Assembly (NCBI RefSeq): GCF_014822185.1
Contig: NZ_QVLR01000006.1
Location: 100,566 to 164,565 of the forward strand
Origin: Azoarcus sp. Aa7
GTDB lineage: Bacteria > Pseudomonadota > Gammaproteobacteria > Burkholderiales > Rhodocyclaceae
Direction: 5' to 3'
Length of the DNA: 64,000 nt
Shown here: piece by piece, positions 25,831 to 36,830 of the stretch
Numbering within the stretch: position 1 is the first letter of the stretch
Layout of the letters: each line of letters begins with the position of its first letter
The notes under the pieces: generated by a model
Databases searched by the model: none
What the model saw: the letters and a program-made list of their open reading frames with translations, nothing else
Told to the model about the DNA's origin: nothing
Translations under genes and position numbers: made by a program

Positions 25831-26694
25831 TCAGCGCGGACGCGCGACGGCCGCGAGCAGCCTGAGCGGGCCGATCGCCCGCACGGTCTCGATTTCCTCC
25901 GGGCGCCGCACGAACAGCGAGCCGGCAAAGCCCAGCGCATTGACCGAGATGTTCTCGTGACGCTCGCGGATGCGCGGGATCACGGTCATCCAGTCGCGCG
26001 ACACAAGGAAATTGTAGGGCGGCATCGGTTCTGCCGCGGGGTCGATACCGAGCGTTTCGCAGCCGTTCCGGAATGCATGGTGCATGGCTTCGCCAAGCGA
26101 CACGGCGTCGGCGCAGCGCGGCAGGCGCACGAAAGTGTGGCGCCAGGGGAGCGCCTCGTGCGTGGCGTGGGCGAAGGGGGGCAGGTCGGCGGGCAGCTGA
26201 TCGGTGAACAGGCCCAGGCGCGCCGTTTCCTCGGCGTCGGGAATCCATTGCAGGTGCTTGTGGCGCTGGCTGGCACCCGCTTCGCTGCCACCGTTGTAGA
26301 AGCCGAGCCCGCCGAGCGACGCCATCACGGTGGCTAGCGCGATGAAGTCGGTCCGCGTCAATGGCGCCGTCTGTGCCTCGAACGCGCGCGTGACGATCAG
26401 CAGGTGGCGCGCGATGACGGGAAATTTGTTCAGTACGCCCAGGTGCTGTTCGCCGAGTGGGCCGACGGTCAGTTCCGGGTCGGGCGGGAGAAAGGGATTG
26501 AAGTCCGGGTCGCGTTTCACCGCGGCCTCGACGCGCGCGGCGTCCTTGTGCGCGAGTGTGGACACCCAGCGCACCGTGAAGCCGATGCCATTGTCCTGGA
26601 TCGGGGTCCGTTCGGTGCGGATGGGCAGGAGCGCGCCGGAGTCGGCTGCGCGACTTAGGGTGCGGTCGATCCGCTGCAGCAGGTTGTCGGACAT
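25831..26694 (-). CDS. ATP adenylyltransferase / Ap4A phosphorylase-like
   Basis: A 287-residue HIT-superfamily protein of the APA1/APA2 type. The catalytic histidine triad variant lies in ASQRHKHLQWIP (H-x-H-x-Q), preceded by FNPFLPPDPEL and LNKFPVIARHLLIVT, which are family features. The enzyme would phosphorolyse diadenosine tetraphosphate into ATP and ADP. It is convergent with the YkgJ gene without an intergenic gap. Confidence 0.85.
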   Translation of the reverse strand: MSDNLLQRIDRTLSRAADSGALLPIRTERTPIQDNGIGFTVRWVSTLAHKDAARVEAAVKRDPDFNPFLPPDPELTVGPLGEQHLGVLNKFPVIARHLLIVTRAFEAQTAPLTRTDFIALATVMASLGGLGFYNGGSEAGASQRHKHLQWIPDAEETARLGLFTDQLPADLPPFAHATHEALPWRHTFVRLPRCADAVSLGEAMHHAFRNGCETLGIDPAAEPMPPYNFLVSRDWMTVIPRIRERHENISVNALGFAGSLFVRRPEEIETVRAIGPLRLLAAVARPR

Positions 26695-26801
26695 GGTCGT
26701 GGCGGCAATAGGACGGCAAACGGTTAGCCGGCAGTGTAGGCTGACGGCTTCCGGTCGATCAATTTGAATTGCGCAGCGTATCGGCTGCGCGGGAGAAATG
26801 C

Positions 26802-27020
26802 ATGACAGTTTCGTTTGCCTTGCGCGGCGAATACATCCAGCTCGATCAACTGCTGAAGGCGACCGGGTTGACCGGCACCGGCGGCGAGGCCCACGCGGCC
26901 GTCGAGGCGGGGCGGGTCACCGTCGATGGCAAGGTGGAGTCGCGCAAGCGCGCGAAATTGAGGCCGGGCGCGACCGTGTGCCTTGGCGGCGAAACGGTGG
27001 TGCTGGTCGCTTCCGAGTAA
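26802..27020 (+). CDS. S4-domain RNA-binding protein, YbcJ-like
   Basis: A 72-residue protein that is almost entirely one S4 domain (IQLDQLLKATGLTGTGGEAH, VTVDGKVESRKRAKLRPG). YbcJ-type proteins bind RNA but lack a known enzyme activity. The ATG at 26802 has GGGAG 7 nt upstream. Confidence 0.85.
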   Translation: MTVSFALRGEYIQLDQLLKATGLTGTGGEAHAAVEAGRVTVDGKVESRKRAKLRPGATVCLGGETVVLVASE

Positions 27021-27050
27021 TTCCGGCTTTGGCGGCTCGGCCTGGCGGCG

Positions 27051-28784
27051 CTATGTGGTCTCGCTTTGCGCGGCCCGGTTGCGCGACAGGCGCTCCCAAA
27101 TCCAGCCGCCGGGAAGGTCCGTGCCCGTGAGGACATAGACGAGCGCATGTTCGTTCGATATCAGCAGGCCGAACTCCCTCTGCGCTTCCGCCGTGCCCAC
27201 CAGCAGCAGCTCGTCGCCTGGCCGCAGTTCGGTGTCGCCCTCGGGGATCAGCAGGTGGTCGTCGTCGTCGCGCCGCAGCAGGAGGATTTCGCATGCGAGG
27301 GCGTCGTCGCGGTTTGACGGGGATTTCAGCAGCGACTGCAGTTCGACCGTCGCGCCCTTCATCAGCTTGCGGTACAGCGCCGGGGCCCGGCTGAGGTTGA
27401 TGCGCTCGCTCCATACGGCCGGGATATCCCAGCCGAAGTTTCCCGTCAGGCGCTTGAGCAGCCGGCCGCACCATTCCTCGTCGTGCCGCTTCATGTCCTC
27501 GAGGAAGGGGACCAGCAGCGGCGTCGTGAGGATCGCTAGGCATTCGTGGGCGATGATGCGGCTGGGGACCACGTTGACGTCGTAGTCGAAGGCCTCGAAC
27601 AGTGAATTGTTCGCGAAGTGGTTCTGGCGCAGGATCACGAACAGCGCCGGATTGAGTTCGCGCGCCGTAACCACCGTCGACAGGTTGTCCACGTCGTTGG
27701 CAGTCGCGGCGACGATGCCCGCCGCGCGGCGCACGCCGGCCGCTTCGAGCGCGGGGGCGCCGGTCCCTTCGCCCTGCACCCAGCGCACCGACGGCGCCGG
27801 CGGGGCCGCATTGCGGTCGATGATCGTGAGCGGGACGCCTTCCCGCTCCAGAACGTGCGCGAGCATGCGCCCGAAGCGGCCATGTCCGCACAGGATCCAT
27901 TCGCCGTGCGGGGGATCGCGCTGGCGCTCCATCGTCGTGCCGGGCACGCCCGTGAGCCAGGTCAGCAGGTGCCACGCGGCCGGTGCGTGCAGCGCGAGCG
28001 CAAGGTATTCGGAGAATTTCTCGAACGGGTTGATGATGTGGCGTGTGCCGAAGGAGGCCATGTTGGCGGCCGTTTCGGCGGATTCGGCGCGGCACAGTGC
28101 GGGGATCTTGGGGGCGAGCAGGCGCGCGGCGATCGCGATCGCCAGGTTGGCGCTATCGTCGTTGGTCAGCGCGATCACTCCGATGCAGCTGCGGTGGGTG
28201 AGGCCTGCGAACGTGAGGTTTTCCGGGTTGTGCGCGTCGGCGCACAGGGCAGGGATGTCGGCACGGTAGCCGTGCAGTTCGATCTCGCCGACCTTGGTGT
28301 CGTCCAGTTCGATGACGACTGCGCGAAATCCGAGGCGGTCGAGCGCGTCGCAGATCAGCCGACCGGTCTCGCCGAATCCGCACACGAGGTAGAAGGGCTC
28401 GCGCAGGTTGCGCACTGCGCGCATGAAGCTCTGCGTGCGGATCGCCTGCTGCAGGTTGCGGTCGGCGAGCAGCGCGAACACGGTGCCTACCGTGTAGGCC
28501 CAGCCCACGACCGACATGTAGATGCAGACAAGAACCCACAGGCGCTGCTGGTCGGAGAAGGCGTAGGGGATCTCGCCGAAGCCGATCGTCGTCGCGGTGT
28601 AGCTGATGAAGTACAGCGCGTGGAAGAAGCTGATGTTCGCGGGTTTGCCGTCCGCATCAACTCCGGGCGCCAGCGTGAGGCCGAACACCGAGATCGCGAT
28701 GATGACGATCAGCAGGATGAGCGGCGCGCGCAGGCGCCGCATGATCAGGAAGAAGACGCTCTGATGGCGCAGCAGCGGCATCAT
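27051..28784 (-). CDS. two-helix potassium channel with two RCK/TrkA-N domains
   Basis: A 577-residue channel. The transmembrane part has one helix (about 17-36), a pore loop with the selectivity filter TIGFGE, and a second helix (VLVCIYMSVVGWAYTVG). Two nucleotide-binding TrkA-N domains follow: LVCGFGETGRLICDAL and WILCGHGRFGRMLAHV, the second with the Rossmann glycines. A TrkA-C-like tail ends the protein. The start at 28784 or the adjacent ATG has no clear ribosome site, which fits translational coupling to the small membrane protein gene ending 14 bp upstream. Confidence 0.9.
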   Translation of the reverse strand: MMPLLRHQSVFFLIMRRLRAPLILLIVIIAISVFGLTLAPGVDADGKPANISFFHALYFISYTATTIGFGEIPYAFSDQQRLWVLVCIYMSVVGWAYTVGTVFALLADRNLQQAIRTQSFMRAVRNLREPFYLVCGFGETGRLICDALDRLGFRAVVIELDDTKVGEIELHGYRADIPALCADAHNPENLTFAGLTHRSCIGVIALTNDDSANLAIAIAARLLAPKIPALCRAESAETAANMASFGTRHIINPFEKFSEYLALALHAPAAWHLLTWLTGVPGTTMERQRDPPHGEWILCGHGRFGRMLAHVLEREGVPLTIIDRNAAPPAPSVRWVQGEGTGAPALEAAGVRRAAGIVAATANDVDNLSTVVTARELNPALFVILRQNHFANNSLFEAFDYDVNVVPSRIIAHECLAILTTPLLVPFLEDMKRHDEEWCGRLLKRLTGNFGWDIPAVWSERINLSRAPALYRKLMKGATVELQSLLKSPSNRDDALACEILLLRRDDDDHLLIPEGDTELRPGDELLLVGTAEAQREFGLLISNEHALVYVLTGTDLPGGWIWERLSRNRAAQSETT

Positions 28785-28798
28785 CGCGGCAGACCCGG

Positions 28799-29182
28799 CT
28801 AACGGCGCTGCATGATCGTCTCGGCGATCAGGATGATCACCGACACGACGTTGGCGAACAGGGCCCCGCCCGCCAGGGAGACGACGCGCGCGACCATCAC
28901 CGGCGTCATGCCCGTGCCTGCGATGTGTTCGGCATAGCCCCACACCATCGCCGCGGCGATCAGCTGCAGGTCCGCGACCAGACTGGTCGCGAGGTGGATG
29001 GCGCCGATCTGCGTGCGGTCGCCCAGTTTGAGGATGGTCGCGATGAGGTTGACGACGATCGCGACGAACAGCTCGTTGATCTCGTGATGCACGGGATCGT
29101 CGAGGTCGCCGACGAAGAAGCCGAAGTTGAGGGTCGCCGCGAGGACGATGAAGAAGCCGAAGATGACTTTTTCGAGGTTCAT
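28799..29182 (-). CDS. small inner-membrane protein upstream of the K+ channel
   Basis: A 127-residue protein with three or four hydrophobic helices (VIFGFFIVLAATLNFGFFVG, FVAIVVNLIATILK, LIAAAMVWGY, then ALFANVVSVIILI). It looks like the conserved small membrane proteins found with potassium channel genes (I recall a DUF6394 label but am not certain of the number). The ATG at 29182 begins the hydrophobic N-terminus. A role as a channel subunit or regulator is inferred from context only. Confidence 0.7.
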   Translation of the reverse strand: MNLEKVIFGFFIVLAATLNFGFFVGDLDDPVHHEINELFVAIVVNLIATILKLGDRTQIGAIHLATSLVADLQLIAAAMVWGYAEHIAGTGMTPVMVARVVSLAGGALFANVVSVIILIAETIMQRR

Positions 29183-29290
29183 GCCGGTCTCGCGACAAGG
29201 CGGCGGAAGCACCCCGGACGGGCGCCCGCTCACGTGAAGGTCATATTGCGGACCGATTATAGGCGGCGGCGATTCTCGGCGGGTGTGGTT

Positions 29291-29680
29291 TTATTCATGG
29301 ATTTCGCCGTCTACGTAATACCAGCGGTGCTCCTCGCGCACGAAGCGGCTGGTTTCGTGCAGGCGATGGGCTCGCCCGCCCACGCGGTAGCGGGCGACGA
29401 ACTCGACGATGGCGGTGTTCTCCCCGGTCTGCAGATGCTGCCGCACCTGCAGGCCGATCCACTTCGGTGCCGGCTCCCCGCCGGCGAGGTCGAGCGTCGT
29501 GGGGCGCGTCGATTGGTGCCAGCTTTCGAGCAGGTAGGTTTCGTTGGACTGCGTGAACGCGGTGTAGCGGCTGCGCATCAGCGCCTCGGCCGATTCGGCC
29601 GGGACTTCGCCGGCGATCACTGGCGCGCAGCACTCGGTGAAAGTTTTTCCGGATTGGCAGGGGCAGGGGATGGCGAGCAT
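29291..29680 (-). CDS. YchJ-family protein (SEC-C motif)
   Basis: A 129-residue protein of the UPF0225/YchJ type. The N-terminal SEC-C motif is PCPCQSGKTFTECCAP, then AEALMRSRYTAF and the C-terminal HRWYYVDGEI. The motif probably binds zinc. The ATG at 29680 is placed at the start of the motif. It overlaps nothing and ends upstream of the K+ channel operon. Confidence 0.88.
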   Translation of the reverse strand: MLAIPCPCQSGKTFTECCAPVIAGEVPAESAEALMRSRYTAFTQSNETYLLESWHQSTRPTTLDLAGGEPAPKWIGLQVRQHLQTGENTAIVEFVARYRVGGRAHRLHETSRFVREEHRWYYVDGEIHE

Positions 29681-29697
29681 GGCAAAAATATCCGGAG

Positions 29698-32415
<2,718 letters not shown>

Positions 32416-32753
32416 GCCGGATCTCCTTGTGAATGGCCGATGCTCGCTGCACCGCGCGTCGGGCGTGCGACGGAGGTCGAACAAAGGCGTCTTGCAAATT
32501 GGAACGCGTGGCCGTGCGTTGCGTTCCCGCCTCATCTTGCCCGGTGTAGACGACACTTCCGGCGAAGGCAATCGCACCGCAATGACGGGGCGCGCACGCG
32601 CAAGTCCGTGGGGAGGAGTAGAATTCCGCCGCTGCACACCGCTGGTTGTTGCATTGCACCCCAAGTCTTATAAAAGACATATAATCTCGCAGCGTCGTCC
32701 GGGTTCGCTGCCCCGACGCCCAGCCAACGTCACGAAAAAGGAAGGAATCCGCC
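32416..32753. other. acnA/acnB divergent intergenic region
   Basis: No gene is seen. The acnB-proximal part holds the promoter and dyad at 32665-32685. The acnA side shows no clear sigma-70 elements. A GGGGAGGAG stretch near 32613 is not followed by a convincing reading frame. Confidence 0.5.
32665..32685 (+). promoter_or_regulatory. acnB promoter with overlapping dyad
   Basis: GTCTTATAAAAGAC (32665-32678) is an inverted repeat lying directly before a perfect TATAAT box (32680-32685). The upstream TTGCAC is 20 bp away, so the -35 is poor and an activator or repressor at the dyad is plausible. The same dyad occurs at 490-503. The start of acnB is 68 bp downstream of the -10. Confidence 0.5.
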
Positions 32754-35351
32754 GTGCTTGAAGCCTACCGTGCCCACGTCGCCGAGCGTGCCGCCCTCGG
32801 CATCCCGCCACTGCCGCTGTCCAAGCAGCAGACCGAGGATCTGGTTGCCCTGCTGAAGAACCCGCCGAAGGGCGAGGAAGCCTTCCTCGTCGAGCTGCTG
32901 ACCTATCGGGTTCCCGCCGGCGTGGACGACGCTGCCAAGGTTAAGGCCGCCTTCCTGGCCAAGCTGGCCAAGGGCGAAGAAAGCTGTGCGCTGGTGTCGC
33001 GCGCCAAGGCCACCGAGCTGCTGGGCACGATGCTGGGCGGCTACAACGTCAAGCCGCTGATCGACGTGCTGGCCGACGCCGAAGTCGGCACCGTGGCCGC
33101 CGAAGGCCTCAAGAAGACCCTGCTGGTCTTCGACTACTTCCACGACGTTGCCGAACTGGCGAAGGCCGGCAATGCGAACGCCAAGGCCGTCATGCAGAGC
33201 TGGGCCGACGCCGAGTGGTTCACCTCGCGTCCGGAAGTTCCGGCCTCGCAGAAGCTGACCGTCTTCAAGGTCACCGGCGAAACCAACACCGACGACCTGT
33301 CGCCCGCTCCGGACGCCTGGTCGCGCCCCGACATCCCGCTGCACGCGCTGGCGATGCTCAAGAACCCGCGTCCCGGCATCGAGGCCGACGAGCCGGGCTC
33401 GCGCGGCCCCGTCAAGCAGCTCGAAGCCCTGGCCAAGAAGGGAAACCTGATCGCCTACGTCGGCGACGTGGTCGGCACGGGCTCCTCGCGCAAGTCCGCG
33501 ACCAACTCGGTGCTGTGGTTCACCGGCGAAGACATCCCCTTCGTGCCGAACAAGCGCTTCGGCGGCGTTTGCATCGGCTCGAAGATCGCCCCGATCTTCT
33601 TCAATACGATGGAAGACGCCGGCGCGCTGCCGATCGAACTCGATGTCAACCAGATGGACATGGGCGACGAGATCGAACTGAAGATCGACGCCGCCACGGC
33701 CAAGGTCACCGCGCTGAAGAACGGCGCCGTGATCGCCGAATCGCAACTGAAGACCCCGGTCATCCTCGACGAAGTGCGCGCCGGTGGCCGCATCCCGCTG
33801 ATCGTCGGCCGTGGCCTGACGACCAAGGCGCGCGAAGCGCTGGGCCTGCCGGTGTCGACGCTGTTCCGCCTGCCGGCGCAGCCGAACGATCCGGGCAAGG
33901 GCTACTCGCTCGCGCAGAAGATGGTCGGTCGCGCCTGCGGCCTGCCGGAAGGCAAGGGCATCCTGCCGGGCACCTACTGCGAACCGAAGATGACCACCGT
34001 CGGCTCCCAGGACACCACCGGCCCGATGACCCGCGACGAGCTCAAGGATCTGGCCTGCCTCGGCTTCTCCGCCGACATGGTGATGCAGTCCTTCTGCCAC
34101 ACCGCCGCCTATCCGAAGCTGGTCGACGTCAAGATGCACCGCGAACTGCCGTCCTTCATCAGCACCCGTGGCGGCGTTGCGCTGCGTCCGGGTGACGGCG
34201 TCATCCACTCCTGGCTTAACCGCCTGCTGCTGCCCGATACCGTCGGTACCGGCGGCGACTCGCACACGCGTTTCCCGATCGGCATTTCCTTCCCGGCCGG
34301 TTCCGGTCTGGTGGCCTTTGCCGCCGCCACCGGCGTGATGCCGCTGGATATGCCGGAATCCGTGCTGGTACGCTTCAAGGGCAAGCTGCAGGACGGCGTC
34401 ACGCTGCGTGATCTGGTCAATGCGATTCCCTACTACGCCATCAAGCAGGGTCTGCTGACCGTCGCCAAGCAGGGCAAGAAGAACATCTTCTCCGGTCGCA
34501 TCCTCGAAATCGAAGGCCTGCCCGATCTGAAGGTCGAGCAAGCGTTCGAGCTCTCCGACGCTGCCGCCGAGCGTTCCGCCGCCGCCTGCGCCGTCCAGCT
34601 CGACAAGGCACCGATCATCGAGTACATGCGCTCGAACATCACGCTGATGAAGTGGATGATCGCCAACGGCTACTCCGACGCGCGTACGCTCGGCCGCCGC
34701 ATCAAGGCCATGGAAGCGTGGATCGCCAAGCCCGAACTGCTCCAGGCCGACAAGGATGCCCAGTACGCCGCCGTGATCGAGATCGATCTGGCCGACGTCA
34801 AGGAGCCGATCGTCGCCTGCCCGAACGACCCCGACGACGTGAAGCTGCTGTCCGAAGTTTCCGGCACCAAGATCGACGAAGTGTTCATCGGCTCGTGCAT
34901 GACCAACATCGGCCACTTCCGTGCTGCGGGCAAGGTCCTGGAAGGCAAGTCGGACATCCCGACCCGCCTGTGGGTGGCCCCGCCGACCAAGATGGACGCC
35001 ATGATCCTCAACGAGGAGGGCTACTACGCGATCCTCGGCAAGTCCGGCGCTCGCATGGAAATGCCGGGTTGCTCGCTGTGCATGGGCAACCAGGCGCAGA
35101 TCCGCAAGGGCAGCACGGCGATGTCGACCTCGACGCGCAACTTCCCGAACCGCCTTGGCATCGACACCCAGGTCTTCCTCGGTTCGGCCGAACTGGCTTC
35201 GGTCTGCGCGCTGATGGGCAAGATTCCGACGGTCGCCGAGTATATGGAGCAGGTCAAGGCGGTCAACGCCAAGGCTGCTGACGTGTACCGCTACATGAAC
35301 TTCGACCAGATCGAAGAGTTCCGCTCGGTCGCCGATACCGTAACGATCTAA
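32754..35351 (+). CDS. acnB: bifunctional aconitate hydratase 2 / 2-methylisocitrate dehydratase
   Basis: An 865-residue [4Fe-4S] enzyme with the AcnB domain order: N-terminal HEAT-like domain, swivel domain ([32 protein letters not shown]), then catalytic domains. Cluster cysteines are in [11 protein letters not shown] and [11 protein letters not shown]. The distinctive [11 protein letters not shown] motif is present. Codon use is strongly biased to C/G-ending codons and uniform, as in highly expressed genes. GAAGGAAT precedes the ATG. It is followed by a strong terminator. Confidence 0.96.
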   Translation: MLEAYRAHVAERAALGIPPLPLSKQQTEDLVALLKNPPKGEEAFLVELLTYRVPAGVDDAAKVKAAFLAKLAKGEESCALVSRAKATELLGTMLGGYNVKPLIDVLADAEVGTVAAEGLKKTLLVFDYFHDVAELAKAGNANAKAVMQSWADAEWFTSRPEVPASQKLTVFKVTGETNTDDLSPAPDAWSRPDIPLHALAMLKNPRPGIEADEPGSRGPVKQLEALAKKGNLIAYVGDVVGTGSSRKSATNSVLWFTGEDIPFVPNKRFGGVCIGSKIAPIFFNTMEDAGALPIELDVNQMDMGDEIELKIDAATAKVTALKNGAVIAESQLKTPVILDEVRAGGRIPLIVGRGLTTKAREALGLPVSTLFRLPAQPNDPGKGYSLAQKMVGRACGLPEGKGILPGTYCEPKMTTVGSQDTTGPMTRDELKDLACLGFSADMVMQSFCHTAAYPKLVDVKMHRELPSFISTRGGVALRPGDGVIHSWLNRLLLPDTVGTGGDSHTRFPIGISFPAGSGLVAFAAATGVMPLDMPESVLVRFKGKLQDGVTLRDLVNAIPYYAIKQGLLTVAKQGKKNIFSGRILEIEGLPDLKVEQAFELSDAAAERSAAACAVQLDKAPIIEYMRSNITLMKWMIANGYSDARTLGRRIKAMEAWIAKPELLQADKDAQYAAVIEIDLADVKEPIVACPNDPDDVKLLSEVSGTKIDEVFIGSCMTNIGHFRAAGKVLEGKSDIPTRLWVAPPTKMDAMILNEEGYYAILGKSGARMEMPGCSLCMGNQAQIRKGSTAMSTSTRNFPNRLGIDTQVFLGSAELASVCALMGKIPTVAEYMEQVKAVNAKAADVYRYMNFDQIEEFRSVADTVTI

Positions 35352-35371
35352 GCCAACGCAGCCGCACGCGC

Positions 35372-35409
35372 AACGCCCCGCGCCGGGAGACCGGCGCGGG
35401 GCGTTTTTT
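35372..35409 (+). terminator. acnB terminator
   Basis: A 15-bp perfect stem AACGCCCCGCGCCGG with GAGA loop is followed by a six-T run. Confidence 0.93.
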
Positions 35410-35411
35410 GT

Positions 35412-35611
35412 TCATTCCGGGTAGGCGCGTTGCTCGTGGAAGGGACTGGCGTAGGGACGGCCCTTCGCCTCTGTGACCGGTACGGTGTGGGTCACAAATT
35501 CGCCGTCGTGCCAGCGATGCAGCAGGAAACCCTGCGGTTAGCGGCGCCACGCCAGCGCATCGGGCCTGCCCGAGAGATCACGGACGACCTGGTGGGTGCT
35601 GCGGAGGCTTC
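35412..35611 (-). pseudogene. possible degraded coding remnant
   Basis: On the minus strand, one frame reads protein-like on both sides of a TAA (35538-35540): upstream a segment ending VVRDLSGRPDALAWRR, downstream GFLLHRWHDGEFVTHTVPVT and a tail to the TGA at 35412. No start codon or ribosome site is seen, and the region lies just after the NlpC/P60 stop. This could be the remnant of a small gene with a nonsense mutation or chance. I do not recognise the family. Confidence 0.2.
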
Positions 35612-35613
35612 GT

Positions 35614-36189
35614 TCAGTTTGCCTGCGGCAGGCCCAGGTCGCCTTCCGGAACCATGCGGCGCGCGCCATTGAAGCGCTTCGCCCAGTAGCTCTGGCTCAT
35701 CTCGTCGATGCGCACCTCGCCGCCGCTGGACGGGGCGTGCAGGAAGCGGCCGTCGCCGACGTAAATGCCGACATGCGAGAAGGCCTTGCGCATCGTGTTG
35801 AAGAATACGAGATCGCCCGGCTTGAGATCCTGCACGCCGACCTTCTCGCCGACGCGGGCCATGTCGCGCGCGGCGCGCGGCAGGTTGAGACCGAGGGCGT
35901 TGCGGAAGACGTTCTGGACGAGCCCGCTGCAGTCGAGGCCGGTCTCGGGCGAATTGCCGCCGAAGCGGTAGCGGATGCCGAGATACTCCATGCCCTGGTT
36001 GATGAGGTCCTGCGCCGCGGTGCCGTAGCGGTCGAAGGGCGACGTCGCCTCGGTGGCCTGGTACGCTGGAGCGGGCGTGTCCACGGCGCCCGCAGGCGGG
36101 GCGATCAGCAGGGCTGTCGTGGCGAGAAGTGCAACGATACGGGTCGTCAGGCGGTGATGCATGGGTCGTGCGGGGGGAATTCGATTCAT
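35614..36189 (-). CDS. NlpC/P60 (C40) peptidoglycan endopeptidase
   Basis: A 191-residue exported enzyme that would cut peptide cross-links of peptidoglycan. A signal peptide ends near PAGA-VD (residue 36). The catalytic C87 is in GLDCSGLVQN, H139 in FSHVGIYVGD, and H151 is the likely third residue. The ATG at 36189 overlaps the stop of the exonuclease gene (ATGA) with GAGG 8 nt upstream, so the genes are translationally coupled. Confidence 0.9.
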   Translation of the reverse strand: MNRIPPARPMHHRLTTRIVALLATTALLIAPPAGAVDTPAPAYQATEATSPFDRYGTAAQDLINQGMEYLGIRYRFGGNSPETGLDCSGLVQNVFRNALGLNLPRAARDMARVGEKVGVQDLKPGDLVFFNTMRKAFSHVGIYVGDGRFLHAPSSGGEVRIDEMSQSYWAKRFNGARRMVPEGDLGLPQAN

Positions 36190-36830
36190 CCGTGGCGCCT
36201 CAACTGTCGGCGGCTGTGTTCCAGATCCGCCAGGCTGCGTGGGGTGTTCAGACCGAGCGCGCGTGCGCGCGCCTGCGCGGCCTGCATCAGCTGTGCGATC
36301 GCCCAGGCGTCGCCCAGCGCGTGGTGGCGCTGGAACGTCTCGATGCCGAAGGCTTTCATCCAGTCGGCAAGGCGGGCCGGTCCGTCGATATGTTCTTCGT
36401 AGAGGGCGGGCAGGAGCCAGTGCAGGTCCAGCCAGGTCCAGTCGGGCGTGAGGCCGAGGTGTTCGTCGAGCGCGCGTTCGAGCAGGCTGCGGTTGAACGA
36501 CGCATTGAAGACCACGACCGGGCCTTTCCCGGCAAACGTGAGCAGATTCGTCAGCGCCGTCGCAGCATCGGGCTCCAGTGGCGCGTAGTAGCTGTCTTGC
36601 GGCGACAGGTGCTCGCGATCGATCGCGATCGCTGCGACCGCGAGCAGGCGGTCCTTGTCGAGATCGAGTCCGGTCGCCTCGGTGTTGATGACGACGTAAC
36701 GCGTCTCGAAGTGCGCGCTGCCCAGCTCGGGTGCGGCAAGGGCCTCCCAGCTTGCGATGGCGTCGCGCAGCGCGGCGTCGAGCGAGGCCGTGTCCGTGCG
36801 GGTGCCGAGCAGGCGGGTGAGCCAGTTCAT
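36186..36830 (-). CDS. DnaQ-like 3'-5' exonuclease
   Basis: A 214-residue DEDDh exonuclease. The first acidic motif is atypical, VINTEATGLDLDKDRLL, with N in place of the usual first Asp, so activity is not assured. The second is FNASFNRSLLERAL, and HHALGDAWA carries the His and last Asp. The ATG at 36830 overlaps the stop of the CBS/nucleotidyltransferase gene (ATGA). It is not in a polymerase context, which fits the PolC-like exonucleases found beside DUF294 proteins. Confidence 0.85.
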   Translation of the reverse strand: MNWLTRLLGTRTDTASLDAALRDAIASWEALAAPELGSAHFETRYVVINTEATGLDLDKDRLLAVAAIAIDREHLSPQDSYYAPLEPDAATALTNLLTFAGKGPVVVFNASFNRSLLERALDEHLGLTPDWTWLDLHWLLPALYEEHIDGPARLADWMKAFGIETFQRHHALGDAWAIAQLMQAAQARARALGLNTPRSLADLEHSRRQLRRHG

